A DNA stretch of 64,000 bases from Bacillus sp. MYb209. Lineage in GTDB: Bacteria > Bacillota > Bacilli > Bacillales > Bacillaceae_G. A model generated the notes under the pieces. That model saw only the letters and a program-made list of their open reading frames with translations. It made no database searches and had not been told where the DNA came from. Shown piece after piece: positions 10,327 to 20,031 of this stretch. Location of the stretch: the NCBI RefSeq assembly GCF_002975175.1, contig NZ_PCNZ01000001.1, positions 514,187 to 578,186 on the forward strand. Direction: 5' to 3'. Made by a program: the position numbers and the translations under genes. Numbering within the stretch: position 1 is the first letter of the stretch; the number at the start of each line of letters is the position of its first letter.

Positions 10327-10917
10327 TTGGGTATTTTACAACGATTAATCGAGCAAGCGAAAAATCCTCGTGGGACAATTGGTTCCTCTATGCTTTGCAT
10401 TATGAATGCTGCGCATACGAGACTAACAAATTGGGCTTTACAAAAAATACATATACGTGAAGATGCAGTTATTTTAGATATCGGTTGCGGAGGTGGGAAA
10501 ACAATACATAGCCTTTCAAGAGTAACTCCCCACGGAAAAATATACGGCATTGACTATTCAGAACAGGCTGTTGAAAACTCAAAGAAAACCAATATGAAGG
10601 ATGTAAAAACAGAAAAAATAATCATTCATCAGGCAAGTGTGTCCTCTATTCCATACAATACGAACTTCTTCGATCTCATTACCGCCCTTCAAACCCATTA
10701 CTTTTGGCCCGATTTTGAACACGATATAAAAGAAGTATTTCGCATCTTAAAACCGAACGGATCCTTTTTACTAGTCGCTGAAACTTTCAAAATCCAATAT
10801 CATATGGATAAATTTAAGACGACCGAAGAATTAGTAAACCTTTTTTATAAGACGGGATTTACAAGCGTGAAATATTACGAAGAAAGAGGGTGCCTTTGCG
10901 TAATAGGAAATAAGTAA
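10327..10917 (+). CDS. Class I SAM-dependent methyltransferase
   Basis: A 196-residue methyltransferase of the Methyltransf_11/UbiE-like type. The SAM-binding motif I reads ILDIGCGGGKT (about residues 49-59), with the acidic post-I position in GIDYSEQAVENS. Motif IV-like DLITALQTHYFWPD is near 116-129. The substrate is unknown. The gene begins with TTG, supported by AAAAGGAGAG upstream. It follows the TOMM operon but is separated by a terminator, so a role in modifying the bacteriocin is possible but not shown. The family more often acts on small molecules. Confidence 0.85.
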   Translation: MGILQRLIEQAKNPRGTIGSSMLCIMNAAHTRLTNWALQKIHIREDAVILDIGCGGGKTIHSLSRVTPHGKIYGIDYSEQAVENSKKTNMKDVKTEKIIIHQASVSSIPYNTNFFDLITALQTHYFWPDFEHDIKEVFRILKPNGSFLLVAETFKIQYHMDKFKTTEELVNLFYKTGFTSVKYYEERGCLCVIGNK

Positions 10918-10951
10918 AAAAGCAGACCCTCCAGGGCCTACTGTTTTACTA
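10912..10951. terminator. Bidirectional terminator between convergent genes
   Basis: AGTAAAA...AGCAG and CTACTGTTTTACT flank a CCCT/AGGG core, giving a long imperfect hairpin with A/T-rich flanks. It serves the methyltransferase gene (+) and the small gene at 10949-11359 (-), whose stop codon lies inside it. Confidence 0.7.
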
Positions 10952-11359
10952 GATTAATTTAAAAATACTCTTAATTTGTCTTGCGAATAGCCAATTTTTC
11001 GTACCGTAGTTATCATTCAGGCTATCTAAACTGATAGATTTCCCGTTAGCAAACTTTAATTCTAACGTTGTATTTTTATCATTTGTTTTTAAGTTACTAT
11101 TTGTAATATCATCATACTTTAATTTTTCAATCTCAATATACTCTTCCTTCTCTTCTCCGATAACGACTTGATCTTGGAAGAAAAACAATACTTCTACTTT
11201 CTTACCGAAACAAAATACGTTTTTCGTATAAATTAATGTCGCGTTATCAAGTCCGACACATACTTCTTTCATCTCTTCAACAACGTTTCCTAAGTCTTCT
11301 TCGTTTCTTGCATTTGATTCAGCAATCCATTCTTCGATTGTATTCATGTTAATTGCCAT
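10949..11359 (-). CDS. Small hypothetical protein, probably DUF3908 family
   Basis: A 136-residue soluble acidic protein. The N-terminal part is helical (TIEEWIAESNARNEEDLGNVVEEM). The rest alternates beta-like segments such as VEVLFFFQDQVVIGEE and TTLELKFANGKSISLDSL. I believe it belongs to the Bacillus DUF3908 family, from memory only; function is unknown. There is no signal peptide or membrane segment. The start is supported by AGGGGGC just upstream of ATG 11359; a second ATG at 11347 is in frame. It stands alone between convergent and divergent neighbours. Confidence 0.7.
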   Translation of the reverse strand: MAINMNTIEEWIAESNARNEEDLGNVVEEMKEVCVGLDNATLIYTKNVFCFGKKVEVLFFFQDQVVIGEEKEEYIEIEKLKYDDITNSNLKTNDKNTTLELKFANGKSISLDSLNDNYGTKNWLFARQIKSIFKLI

Positions 11360-11507
11360 ACTGTGCCCCCTGGTTCGTTCATTGCTTTGTTAAAAAAACA
11401 AATACTATATGACAATATAAGCGATAAGTACTAAGTTTTTCAAGGGTGAACGGTATATTCGAAATAAAGTTAAATTTCAAAGTACTACATACGGAGCACC
11501 AATTCCA

Positions 11508-11996
11508 TTATATTTTAAACGTCTGCACGAAGCATTCCTCATCATCAATTAGCTGTTTTCGTTCATCAAATTCAATGTTTAGCTCTCTATATAATTTCTT
11601 CGAAAAAGAAACAGCTGGTACATTTTTCACAAGCTCAATAACGAAATATTTGCCTCGTTTCTCTTCTAGTAAGTTTTCAATAACTTGCTTACCGATTCCT
11701 TTTCCCTTGTATTGATTCAATATGAAAATATCATTAATGCCAAAGTCGTTTTCTTTCTTCAAAAATGGACGTTCCAATAGTAATAAAAATCCTACAATAC
11801 TATTATCAGCTTTTATGAAATATGGAGTGATTCCATCAATTTTCCAAAACGTGTCCAAATCTTCGTATTCAAAAAAGCCGTCCGCTCCAATAGTTATATT
11901 AGTAGTAAACTTAGAAAGGTCATGAAGATATAGTACATACAAATTACGTAATATTTCTTTTTCTAATTCTTGGACTTTTTGAAGTGCCACAACCAT
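11508..11996 (-). CDS. GNAT-family N-acetyltransferase
   Basis: A 162-residue GNAT protein expected to transfer an acetyl group from acetyl-CoA to an unknown amine. The acetyl-CoA pyrophosphate-binding motif A is IFILNQYKGKGIGKQVIENL (about 91-110). Beta-strand 4 (GINDIFIL) precedes it, and the FSKKLY segment of motif B lies near 129-134. An AAGGGGATC ribosome site precedes ATG 11996. Nearby genes give no substrate hint. Confidence 0.85.
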   Translation of the reverse strand: MVVALQKVQELEKEILRNLYVLYLHDLSKFTTNITIGADGFFEYEDLDTFWKIDGITPYFIKADNSIVGFLLLLERPFLKKENDFGINDIFILNQYKGKGIGKQVIENLLEEKRGKYFVIELVKNVPAVSFSKKLYRELNIEFDERKQLIDDEECFVQTFKI

Positions 11997-12073
11997 TTTT
12001 AAAGATCCCCTTCCCTATATGTAACTATTTCCCAAATCTCTTTATTCGACAAAAATGATTATTCCCCTTTAAC

Positions 12074-13522
<1,449 letters not shown>

Positions 13523-13530
13523 CTACAAAT

Positions 13531-14001
13531 TTAGTGCACAAGACTATGTATAAATAGGTAACCGTCGTGTCTTATAAATAAGATGTTTAATATGCTATAA
13601 CAGTAACTATTGAAAGTAGGTGAAACATACATGTGCGCCGGCCTTCTCGTCCAGCTTCCAGAGGAACCGATAGAACCGAGACCCGCCCTCCCGCTTGAAC
13701 AAGAGTTTTCCATTAACGCAACAATATACAGCGCTCGCGCTTGGTTATCTAACGATGATACTTTCGCACAAACTATTTGGAAAGCTACCCGTTTCGCTTC
13801 TGCATCACACGCTGGTAAGTCCATCTTCCCCATCGGTACTGTTAAAATCGTTAACTTATCTCCCGATACAATAACAGTTACTACATAAGATGATGATGAT
13901 GCGCTCAAAATAGTCGTACCACCCCATTCTGAAGCAGCTTTAACGTCTAGTTCTTTATCCGCTGTACAGGCTAGTACATCAGGAAAAGCAAGTAAAGTCA
14001 C
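13531..14001 (-). pseudogene. Unrecognised coding remnant, no homolog recalled
   Basis: A 156-codon minus-strand frame whose first ~110 codons use third positions typical of this genome (gta, gat, aaa, gaa, tta). The frame on the opposite strand is unusually C-ending. The translation, for example AFPDVLACTADKELDVKAAS, matches no family I know. The GTG at 14001 has no good ribosome site. The same frame continues upstream as AGPGSLEKKM behind an in-frame TGA at 14011-14013. The last ~40 codons look non-coding. This fits a decayed gene. A real small protein or the opposite-strand frame (13631-13888, with AGGTGA upstream) cannot be excluded. Confidence 0.4.
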
Positions 14002-14056
14002 ATTTCTCTTTCACATCTTTTTCTCAAGGGATCCTGGTCCAGCTAAATAACCATAG

Positions 14057-14088
14057 AAAAGGTACAGTAATATACACTGTACCTTTTT
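14057..14088 (-). terminator. Terminator downstream of the TcaA-like gene
   Basis: AAAAGGTACAGT and ACTGTACCTTTT form a 12-bp stem with T-rich ends on both strands. It ends the two-gene zinc-ribbon unit on the minus strand. Confidence 0.88.
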
Positions 14089-14096
14089 CACGCGTT

Positions 14097-15335
14097 CTAT
14101 TCTCTTGATTTGATAAGTTCAACATTATAAACTTCAATATCCGTTAACTTCCCTGTAAAATACGGATTTTCTCTATACCAAGACTGTTTTGAAAAATACG
14201 TTTGCATATCTTTCGCTTGAAAAATATGTCCATGTCTTGCGTATATTTCATTTCTAGCAATTTTCAACTGCTCTTTCGATAAGTATCTTAAATCTGAACT
14301 CGTTAATTTTCGAATATCACTATCAGGGAAGATGAAGGCATTATATACATACCCCGTCGCAGGTGGCGGGGTAACATTGTAAACAACCGTTTTTTCTGTA
14401 CTTTTCTTTTGGAATGGCAGGCTATAAGCCGAAAGTGCCGTTACCGTTTCTACCTTCGTCATTTCCCTTCCATTTTCTCCATTTCGTTCTAAATAAATCG
14501 CCGCACTTCCATCGGTCGCTATCGGTCCCCACGTAATTTCTTCTCCGGTCAATGCTGTAACTGGCTTTTGATTCACATATAATGTTGCACCAGGCTCATT
14601 CGTTTGAACTGTAATATATTGCCCTTGCAACGTTAAATCTATCGTTACATTATTTTGACTTTGTTTCATAAGTACAACCTTTTCCTCACGTGATAGTTTT
14701 ACATAGTCATTTTTATATTCGGATTGAAATACTTGAGCTCCTGGAAGAAACGGCCCATATTGCTTCTCAAACTTTTTGTCATTTGTCTTATCAATTTCTT
14801 TTCCGTTCAATTTTAAAGATGTCCCTTTTTCATTTGTAAGCAGAGTCGTATAATACGTCTTCGCTTTCAATTTATACCGATCAAATAAAAAGAAATGTTT
14901 CCCGTCTTTCGTTAAAGAAAAATCTGCTCTTTCTATTCCATCCCCTTGTTTTTCACCTTGCCTCAAATATTCTTTCAATTCATTCACGTAAGATGGATTT
15001 TCTTTTATATATGAAAATAGAGGCGTTAAGCTCTCTCTCGTTACAATAACGGCTAGATCATCTGTCGTGACAATCTCAGCTAATTTCTCTCCGTCCCTCT
15101 CTTGTAAAACAGTAATAATTCTCTCTACTTGCGATGATTGTGAGTAATATGAAGATCCATACGCATATAATCCGCCCAATACTATAATAAAAAATGTTAA
15201 AAGTGTAATTCCAATTATTGTCCCTTTGCTCATTTTCTGCTTTTTTACTACAGGATTTCCCCTCTTCGTCCCGCAATTTTGACAAAATTGCACACCGTCT
15301 TCAAAATGCGTCCCACACTTTGTGCATACATTCAT
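14097..15335 (-). CDS. Zinc-ribbon membrane protein with YARHG domain (TcaA-like)
   Basis: A 412-residue predicted membrane-anchored protein with a large extracytoplasmic part. It begins with a zinc ribbon (C4/C7 and C18/C21). A single membrane segment spans about 38-60 (IIGITLLTFFIIVLGGLYAY). Next comes a long domain resembling staphylococcal TcaA. It ends with a YARHG domain (ARNEIYARHGHIF, about 362-374). TcaA-like proteins are linked to the cell envelope and glycopeptide susceptibility; a role here is inferred. ATG 15335 is preceded by AAAAGGTGG. It follows the next zinc-ribbon gene by 19 bases, so the two form an operon. Confidence 0.82.
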   Translation of the reverse strand: MNVCTKCGTHFEDGVQFCQNCGTKRGNPVVKKQKMSKGTIIGITLLTFFIIVLGGLYAYGSSYYSQSSQVERIITVLQERDGEKLAEIVTTDDLAVIVTRESLTPLFSYIKENPSYVNELKEYLRQGEKQGDGIERADFSLTKDGKHFFLFDRYKLKAKTYYTTLLTNEKGTSLKLNGKEIDKTNDKKFEKQYGPFLPGAQVFQSEYKNDYVKLSREEKVVLMKQSQNNVTIDLTLQGQYITVQTNEPGATLYVNQKPVTALTGEEITWGPIATDGSAAIYLERNGENGREMTKVETVTALSAYSLPFQKKSTEKTVVYNVTPPPATGYVYNAFIFPDSDIRKLTSSDLRYLSKEQLKIARNEIYARHGHIFQAKDMQTYFSKQSWYRENPYFTGKLTDIEVYNVELIKSRE

Positions 15336-15354
15336 CCGTTCAACCACCTTTTCG

Positions 15355-16137
15355 TTAGAAGCCAGTTAATCCCTGTGTAAAGGTTTGAATTATCGTGTTA
15401 ATGTAAGACCAAAACACAATAAACGTTGCAATTCCAATTAAAACATTTGCGATAAGAAGTGTGTAAACAGGATCTAATCCACCGTTATCTAGTTTTAATA
15501 TAGCTACAATTATACTAATTCCCATATACGTTGTAGCCAGCCCTAATAATATTGGTAAAAAAAAGATCAATAGGAAACTAAATAGAAAAGAAAGAACTAG
15601 TATAGCAATAGCTGGCGTCGCTATCGTCCCCCATATACCGAATGCTTCAAGAAAAGAAAAAGATGATTTCATCATCTTACCACTTACAAAAATAATAAAT
15701 CCGACAAATAAAGTTAAAATTAATAAAAAGAAAAAGACCATTACAGATTCTCCAAAGAAAGTAGGAGTAGTTATATCTGGCACTAATGTCCTCGTAACAG
15801 TCGCCGCCGCGCTCATCATTCTATAAAAAATACATGCTCCTAAAAAACAAATAAGTACAAGGCTTGCAATTCCATTTCGCGCTTCAATATTTCCACTTTT
15901 CATAATGGCCGATGGTGATTTAAAAGCATTTTTAAAGAACTGAAAATAGCCACTTGCAAATCTCTTCGCTTGTTCTACCGTTTCATTCGGACGACTTTCC
16001 TTTACTTGTGCCGGGCGCGATAGTTGCCCTTCTTCCTGCCCACCACTTGCTACGGCTTCTTCCGTTAACGAATGTCCACAATTTCCGCAAAACTTTGCTT
16101 CCGCTGCATTTTCTGTATTACACGCCGGACATTTCAT
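15355..16137 (-). CDS. Zinc-ribbon multi-pass membrane protein
   Basis: A 260-residue protein with an N-terminal zinc ribbon (MKCPACN, C3/C6; FCGNCG, C17/C20). A polar linker of about 60 residues follows, then around five hydrophobic segments between residues 85 and 255. The layout resembles YIP1-like zinc-ribbon membrane proteins; the biochemical role is unknown. The ATG is preceded by AAGGAGGGATAAG. It lies directly upstream of the TcaA-like gene on the same strand. Both proteins start with the same cytosolic ribbon, so they probably act at the same membrane site. Confidence 0.8.
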   Translation of the reverse strand: MKCPACNTENAAEAKFCGNCGHSLTEEAVASGGQEEGQLSRPAQVKESRPNETVEQAKRFASGYFQFFKNAFKSPSAIMKSGNIEARNGIASLVLICFLGACIFYRMMSAAATVTRTLVPDITTPTFFGESVMVFFFLLILTLFVGFIIFVSGKMMKSSFSFLEAFGIWGTIATPAIAILVLSFLFSFLLIFFLPILLGLATTYMGISIIVAILKLDNGGLDPVYTLLIANVLIGIATFIVFWSYINTIIQTFTQGLTGF

Positions 16138-16328
16138 TCTCTTATCCCTCCTTAAACATATACCTTATAGGGTGTTACAAATTCAATATATGACTTTGGA
16201 CATAAAACATGACTACAAGAAAAAGAATATAAAATCCTTCTTTTAAACGAAACTATGTGTGCTAGTAATATAGAAAAATAATGTTATTATGAAACAGAGC
16301 AAATAAAGTGCAACTTTAAACAGATTGG

Positions 16329-17171
16329 ATGAAGACAGTGGAATTTGTAAACTCGATTTTTCAAACACTCCTTACAAGTGTGATACAATTATTTTCTTTA
16401 ATTGGAATCATCATTGTAATTGGATTTATATTAGGTTATTTAGAATCTCTCACACGAATGTATTGGTCGAGAGCTTTTGGTAGGAAAGGCTTTCTTTTGA
16501 CTGCATGGATCGGTGTTCCCGTTCATGAGTTTGGACATGCAATTATGTGTCTATTATTTCGTCATAAAATTGTAGCAACGCAGTTCTTCCCAACAGATAC
16601 AAGTCAAGGAGCTCTAGGTTACGTACAACATCAATACAATCAAAAAAGTATATATCAACGAATCGGGAATTTCTTTATCGGCATCGGCCCTATTATTTCT
16701 GGTATTACTACCTTAATACTTTTAATGCGCTATTTCGTACCCGAGTCATATTCTTTATTTAATACGACTCTCGAAACAACGATTGCATCGACTTCTATTA
16801 ACTTAGACATGATTCAAAACATGTTTTTATCAACATTCTTTTTATTAAAAAGCTTGTTTACAATGAGCAATTTATTGACCCCTTCTTTTTGGTTATTTTT
16901 ATTTATCGCTATTTGTATTTCCGCACATATCGCTTTAAGTAAACCAGACATTAAAGGATCAATAGACGGCGTCATCGTAATGTTTATCGTATTATTTTTA
17001 TTCAATATAATAGCAGGGCTTTTTCAGTACGATAGTAACCAACTAATCGGCAAAGTTATGAAATATAATATGTATCTCATCGCGTTTTCTAGTGTGGCGC
17101 TGCTTTTCTCTTGTATTTCTACACTTGTGAGTTTTGTGTTTTATAAAATTAGAGGAGGTAGTTCATTTTGA
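16329..17171 (+). CDS. Multi-pass membrane protein with HEFGH motif (M50-like, uncharacterised)
   Basis: A 280-residue integral membrane protein with about six hydrophobic segments. The sequence GVPVHEFGHAIMC places an HExxH zinc motif (H66, H70) at the start of a membrane helix, as in intramembrane M50 proteases. I see no clear NPDG-type second motif, so it may be a non-proteolytic relative. The N-terminal helix (LIGIIIVIGFILGY) and a cluster of C-terminal helices frame a loop near 85-110. The ATG has only a weak ribosome site; GTG four codons on is an alternative. It is divergent from the zinc-ribbon operon. Confidence 0.72.
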   Translation: MKTVEFVNSIFQTLLTSVIQLFSLIGIIIVIGFILGYLESLTRMYWSRAFGRKGFLLTAWIGVPVHEFGHAIMCLLFRHKIVATQFFPTDTSQGALGYVQHQYNQKSIYQRIGNFFIGIGPIISGITTLILLMRYFVPESYSLFNTTLETTIASTSINLDMIQNMFLSTFFLLKSLFTMSNLLTPSFWLFLFIAICISAHIALSKPDIKGSIDGVIVMFIVLFLFNIIAGLFQYDSNQLIGKVMKYNMYLIAFSSVALLFSCISTLVSFVFYKIRGGSSF

Positions 17172-17185
17172 ACTACCTCCTCTAA
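17149..17185. terminator. Bidirectional terminator, perfect palindrome
   Basis: TTAGAGGAGGTAGTTCA is followed by its exact complement, giving an almost loop-free 17-bp stem that contains the stop codon of the HEFGH gene. It separates two convergent genes. Confidence 0.85.
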
Positions 17186-17869
17186 TCATTTCTCTCTCTT
17201 ATAACTACAATTCTCAACCGGAACACGAGCATGCCCTTCTTCATCGATACACCATGATTGTGACTGAAAAGCAAGGAAAATACCTATCCACTCTTCTTTC
17301 TTCTCAAAATGAATAAGTAGTCCACCGTCTTGCCATATACCGTCGTCACCTTGCCATTTCTCTACATTTCCTTGGTTCATATGAATATCATGTATACCGT
17401 TTCCTGGTTTAAAATGAAAGTAGAAATCAGGTGTAGTTTCTTCCGGTCCCCATCTTTCACCGAACGCGTAAATAATCGCTTTTTCTTCTATTGCTCTCTT
17501 TATATACCGCTCTATTTTTTCATTCAAATCATTATCCACTCCTGCTTTTTCAGCAGGTAAAGGAATCATTTGCTTCGAATCAAATAAATTACCTCTTACA
17601 TAATCTAAAGCGACTTTCGGCTCATTATTTTTCACTTCTGTAAAGCCGAACGGTAATGTTGGTAAAATATGAATCGCCTCTGACCGAATGTTACTACTTG
17701 CAAAATATAAAACTTCCGACGGATAACTTTGCGACTTTACGTTAATTGCAATACGATAATTTACTCCTGCTTCGCCTTGTAAATGAACTTGATAATGAGG
17801 TGTTTTCCCTTTTCCAATCTTAGATTGTATAACTGTACCTTTTAATACACCGTAGTTTTTTAAGGGCAT
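17186..17869 (-). CDS. DUF2278 family protein (YukJ-like)
   Basis: A 227-residue cytosolic protein of the YukJ/DUF2278 family, whose function is unknown. Family hallmarks are DYVRGNLFDSKQMIPLP (about 96-112), YAFGERWGPEE (about 143-153) and PGNGIHDIHMNQGN (about 164-177). The conserved acidic and histidine residues hint at a hydrolase-like site, but this is not established. I prefer ATG 17869, nine bases after AGGAG, over the ATG at 17878 that touches it. It is transcribed alone. Confidence 0.88.
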   Translation of the reverse strand: MPLKNYGVLKGTVIQSKIGKGKTPHYQVHLQGEAGVNYRIAINVKSQSYPSEVLYFASSNIRSEAIHILPTLPFGFTEVKNNEPKVALDYVRGNLFDSKQMIPLPAEKAGVDNDLNEKIERYIKRAIEEKAIIYAFGERWGPEETTPDFYFHFKPGNGIHDIHMNQGNVEKWQGDDGIWQDGGLLIHFEKKEEWIGIFLAFQSQSWCIDEEGHARVPVENCSYKREK

Positions 17870-17931
17870 ACATTTCATCTCCTATTCATTTAGTAGAAGC
17901 TATTCATACTTAAGGCATTATCCATATAAAA

Positions 17932-17966
17932 AGAAAATCCTCCTTTGCCAGGAGGATTTTTTATTT
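17932..17966 (-). terminator. Terminator of the lactate permease gene
   Basis: AAAATCCTCC/GGAGGATTTT hairpin with loop TTTGCCA and T-runs on both strands, overlapping the last codons of the permease gene. Confidence 0.85.
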
Positions 17967-19460
17967 TCTCAACATATACCAAAAAATCACCTCTACCACT
18001 ACAAGCAACACCGCACCAAAAATCATTAACGTCGTCTTCTTTAGTAGTTCGTTTTCACGATAAGGGATATTACATAAATAAGCGCCTAGTGTTATACGTG
18101 ATGGGCAAGCGATTGTCGCTACTGATGATGCTGTGTTTTGCAGTGTTGTGACGTATTGCCACGGGAGTGCTACGTTTTGTGCTGTTTGCATTTGGAGTTT
18201 AATAAACATCGCATTTGATCCTGCGTTACTACCTGTTAAAAAGCCGCCAATTCCTCCAATGAACGGAGCAACGAAAACGAAAAAGGTACCAAATGTTTCA
18301 CCAGCTGTCTTTGCGAGTAATGAATGCATACCAGATGCACCCATTAGTTCTGAAATCGCAATGAGCATCGTCGTTGTAATTGCGAAAGGAATCCATTGTT
18401 TTATCGTTTGCGAGAGTGATTGTTTAATAATATTAGATGGAATACGGAAGAAAATAATTGTAAATAAACAAGTCATGGCGAGCCAAAATCCTGGCGAATA
18501 TAGTAGCTCTAGTTTGTAAGAATATGATTTTAAATCGAGAACTGCATATGACCTAAGAAAATCGTGTAATGCTGGAACGAGGCGAGAAAGTAAAATACAA
18601 ACTGTTAAAAAGATATAAGGACTAATAATTTTTATAATCGATACTTCTCTCTCCGTAGCCGCAGCATGTTCTGTTATAAGGGTTTGTTCATTTTTCCCTT
18701 TTAGTTTAATGATAAGAAAGCCAAATGTAATTGTAACGATAGAACTTAATATCCCTGCTAGTTCAACACTTACGTATGCGTTAGAAAGGTAGATTCCGAG
18801 AGAAAATAATAGAAAGAATCCTACTCCTTCCTTCCACTTTTCAATAACTGCCTGCCTGCCACCAACAACGTGCAAAGAAAGAATGATGAAGTAAGCAAAC
18901 ATCGGGATGCTTAATAGTGCTGTATTTGTGCCAAGTGTCGTAAGTGGCATATTTATAAGCTGCGAACCGATAATCGTACCAGTTGCCATTGCGCCCCACG
19001 AGCTTGCGAGTAAGCCGATAAATGAAAGCAGTACAGCTTGAAATGGTTTATAGCCTAATGAAAGAAAAATAGGTGCCGCTACCATAAAACCAATACCGAA
19101 TCCACTTACTGATTCAATTAGTGGGCAAATACCAAAACACATAAGAAGCATTTGTAATAAGCGATCGTGAGTAACTTCTTCTAAAAAACGAGCTACTTGA
19201 TCGATATACCCCATTTTGTTCATGAGGTGAAATAAAAAAATACCAAAAAATAAAACGTACCCGACAATAAAACAAATTAACCAACCTTTAATCGTTGCGT
19301 GCACAGTTTCACTTATCCCTAATTGAAATGTTGGCGAGAGTAAAACGATTCCAACAGACACAGCGTAAGAAATTAACGAGGATCTTAATGACGTTTGTTT
19401 AAACAAAAATAAACAAATGAAAATCATCATAATTGGGATAAGTGCCAACAATATGGCCAT
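17961..19460 (-). CDS. L-lactate permease family transporter
   Basis: A 499-residue membrane protein with about 12 helices, matching the LctP/LldP lactate permease family. The signature segment ESVSGFGIGFMVAAPIF lies near 115-131. Another conserved stretch, FIGGIGGFLTGSNAGSNAMF, is near 392-411. Such proteins import L-lactate or glycolate with protons. It is slightly shorter than the 530-560 residues of typical LctP, as in a Bacillus subgroup. ATG 19460 has AAAGAGATGA upstream. It is a single gene; no lactate dehydrogenase or lutABC genes are adjacent, so the substrate is inferred from family alone. Confidence 0.88.
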   Translation of the reverse strand: MAILLALIPIMMIFICLFLFKQTSLRSSLISYAVSVGIVLLSPTFQLGISETVHATIKGWLICFIVGYVLFFGIFLFHLMNKMGYIDQVARFLEEVTHDRLLQMLLMCFGICPLIESVSGFGIGFMVAAPIFLSLGYKPFQAVLLSFIGLLASSWGAMATGTIIGSQLINMPLTTLGTNTALLSIPMFAYFIILSLHVVGGRQAVIEKWKEGVGFFLLFSLGIYLSNAYVSVELAGILSSIVTITFGFLIIKLKGKNEQTLITEHAAATEREVSIIKIISPYIFLTVCILLSRLVPALHDFLRSYAVLDLKSYSYKLELLYSPGFWLAMTCLFTIIFFRIPSNIIKQSLSQTIKQWIPFAITTTMLIAISELMGASGMHSLLAKTAGETFGTFFVFVAPFIGGIGGFLTGSNAGSNAMFIKLQMQTAQNVALPWQYVTTLQNTASSVATIACPSRITLGAYLCNIPYRENELLKKTTLMIFGAVLLVVVEVIFWYMLRK

Positions 19461-19544
19461 GCTATCATCTCTTTTCGTAAAAAGTACAATTTTAACTATT
19501 ATATAACAGATACCATAATTTTCAATTATTTTTGTAACAGACTC

Positions 19545-19572
19545 AAAAAAGAAGCCAAGCGGCTCCTTTTTG
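19545..19572 (-). terminator. Terminator after the small membrane protein gene
   Basis: On the minus strand AAAAAGGAGCC/GGCTTCTTTTTT forms a hairpin with loop GCTT, ending in Ts, just before the lactate permease gene. Confidence 0.75.
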
Positions 19573-19574
19573 AA

Positions 19575-19934
19575 TCACTCCCATTTTCTTTTATCCTGAA
19601 AAACCGTCTGCTGCCCCAGCATTCTTTCTAAAACAGCAAACACAATATAAACACATACTACCTGCAATGCAACATTCCAAAATTTCATTAAAGAAAATGA
19701 ATGTATCCACTGAAATAATTCATTTAGCAGTGCAATCGAAACGATAGTGAATAGTCCTATAATGAAGGAAAATATACATACTTCTAAAGTAGATTGCTCA
19801 TGAATCCGATTTAGATTAGAGAAGATGAATAAACATCCTAGAAACAGAGCCAATAATTCTATTTTCGTCATGCTAATTAGACAAGCGTATAGTGGTACGG
19901 TTAAAAGAAGATATAATAGTTTACGTCTTAACAT
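19575..19934 (-). CDS. Small hypothetical membrane protein, four predicted helices
   Basis: A 119-residue hydrophobic protein with helices near 4-21, 25-42, 50-70 and 85-103, and a charged C-terminal tail (QDKRKWE). I recognise no family. ATG 19934 is preceded by AGGGGGAGAAGGC. It lies between the trp operon and lactate permease genes on the same strand, with its own terminator. It could be a small envelope protein; nothing in the sequence allows a more specific call. Confidence 0.65.
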   Translation of the reverse strand: MLRRKLLYLLLTVPLYACLISMTKIELLALFLGCLFIFSNLNRIHEQSTLEVCIFSFIIGLFTIVSIALLNELFQWIHSFSLMKFWNVALQVVCVYIVFAVLERMLGQQTVFQDKRKWE

Positions 19935-19991
19935 GCCTTCTCCCCCTCTAAGTTAGAAGTAATCTTTTGTATATTTTAACATTTTTTACAT

Positions 19992-20031
19992 CAAACAAAC
20001 AGAAGAGACTTACGCCTCTTCTGTTTGTTTG
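19992..20031 (-). terminator. Hairpin terminator overlapping the end of trpA
   Basis: AAACAAACAGAAGAG pairs with CTCTTCTGTTTGTTT around the trpA stop codon. The downstream T-run is interrupted, so termination strength is uncertain. It is the only candidate terminator of the trp operon. Confidence 0.65.

Noticed and set aside
13610-13888. Plus-strand frame with a good AGGTGA ribosome site
   Set aside because: Third positions are C-rich, unlike this genome, and the opposite strand shows typical coding usage. Kept only as an alternative in the remnant entry.
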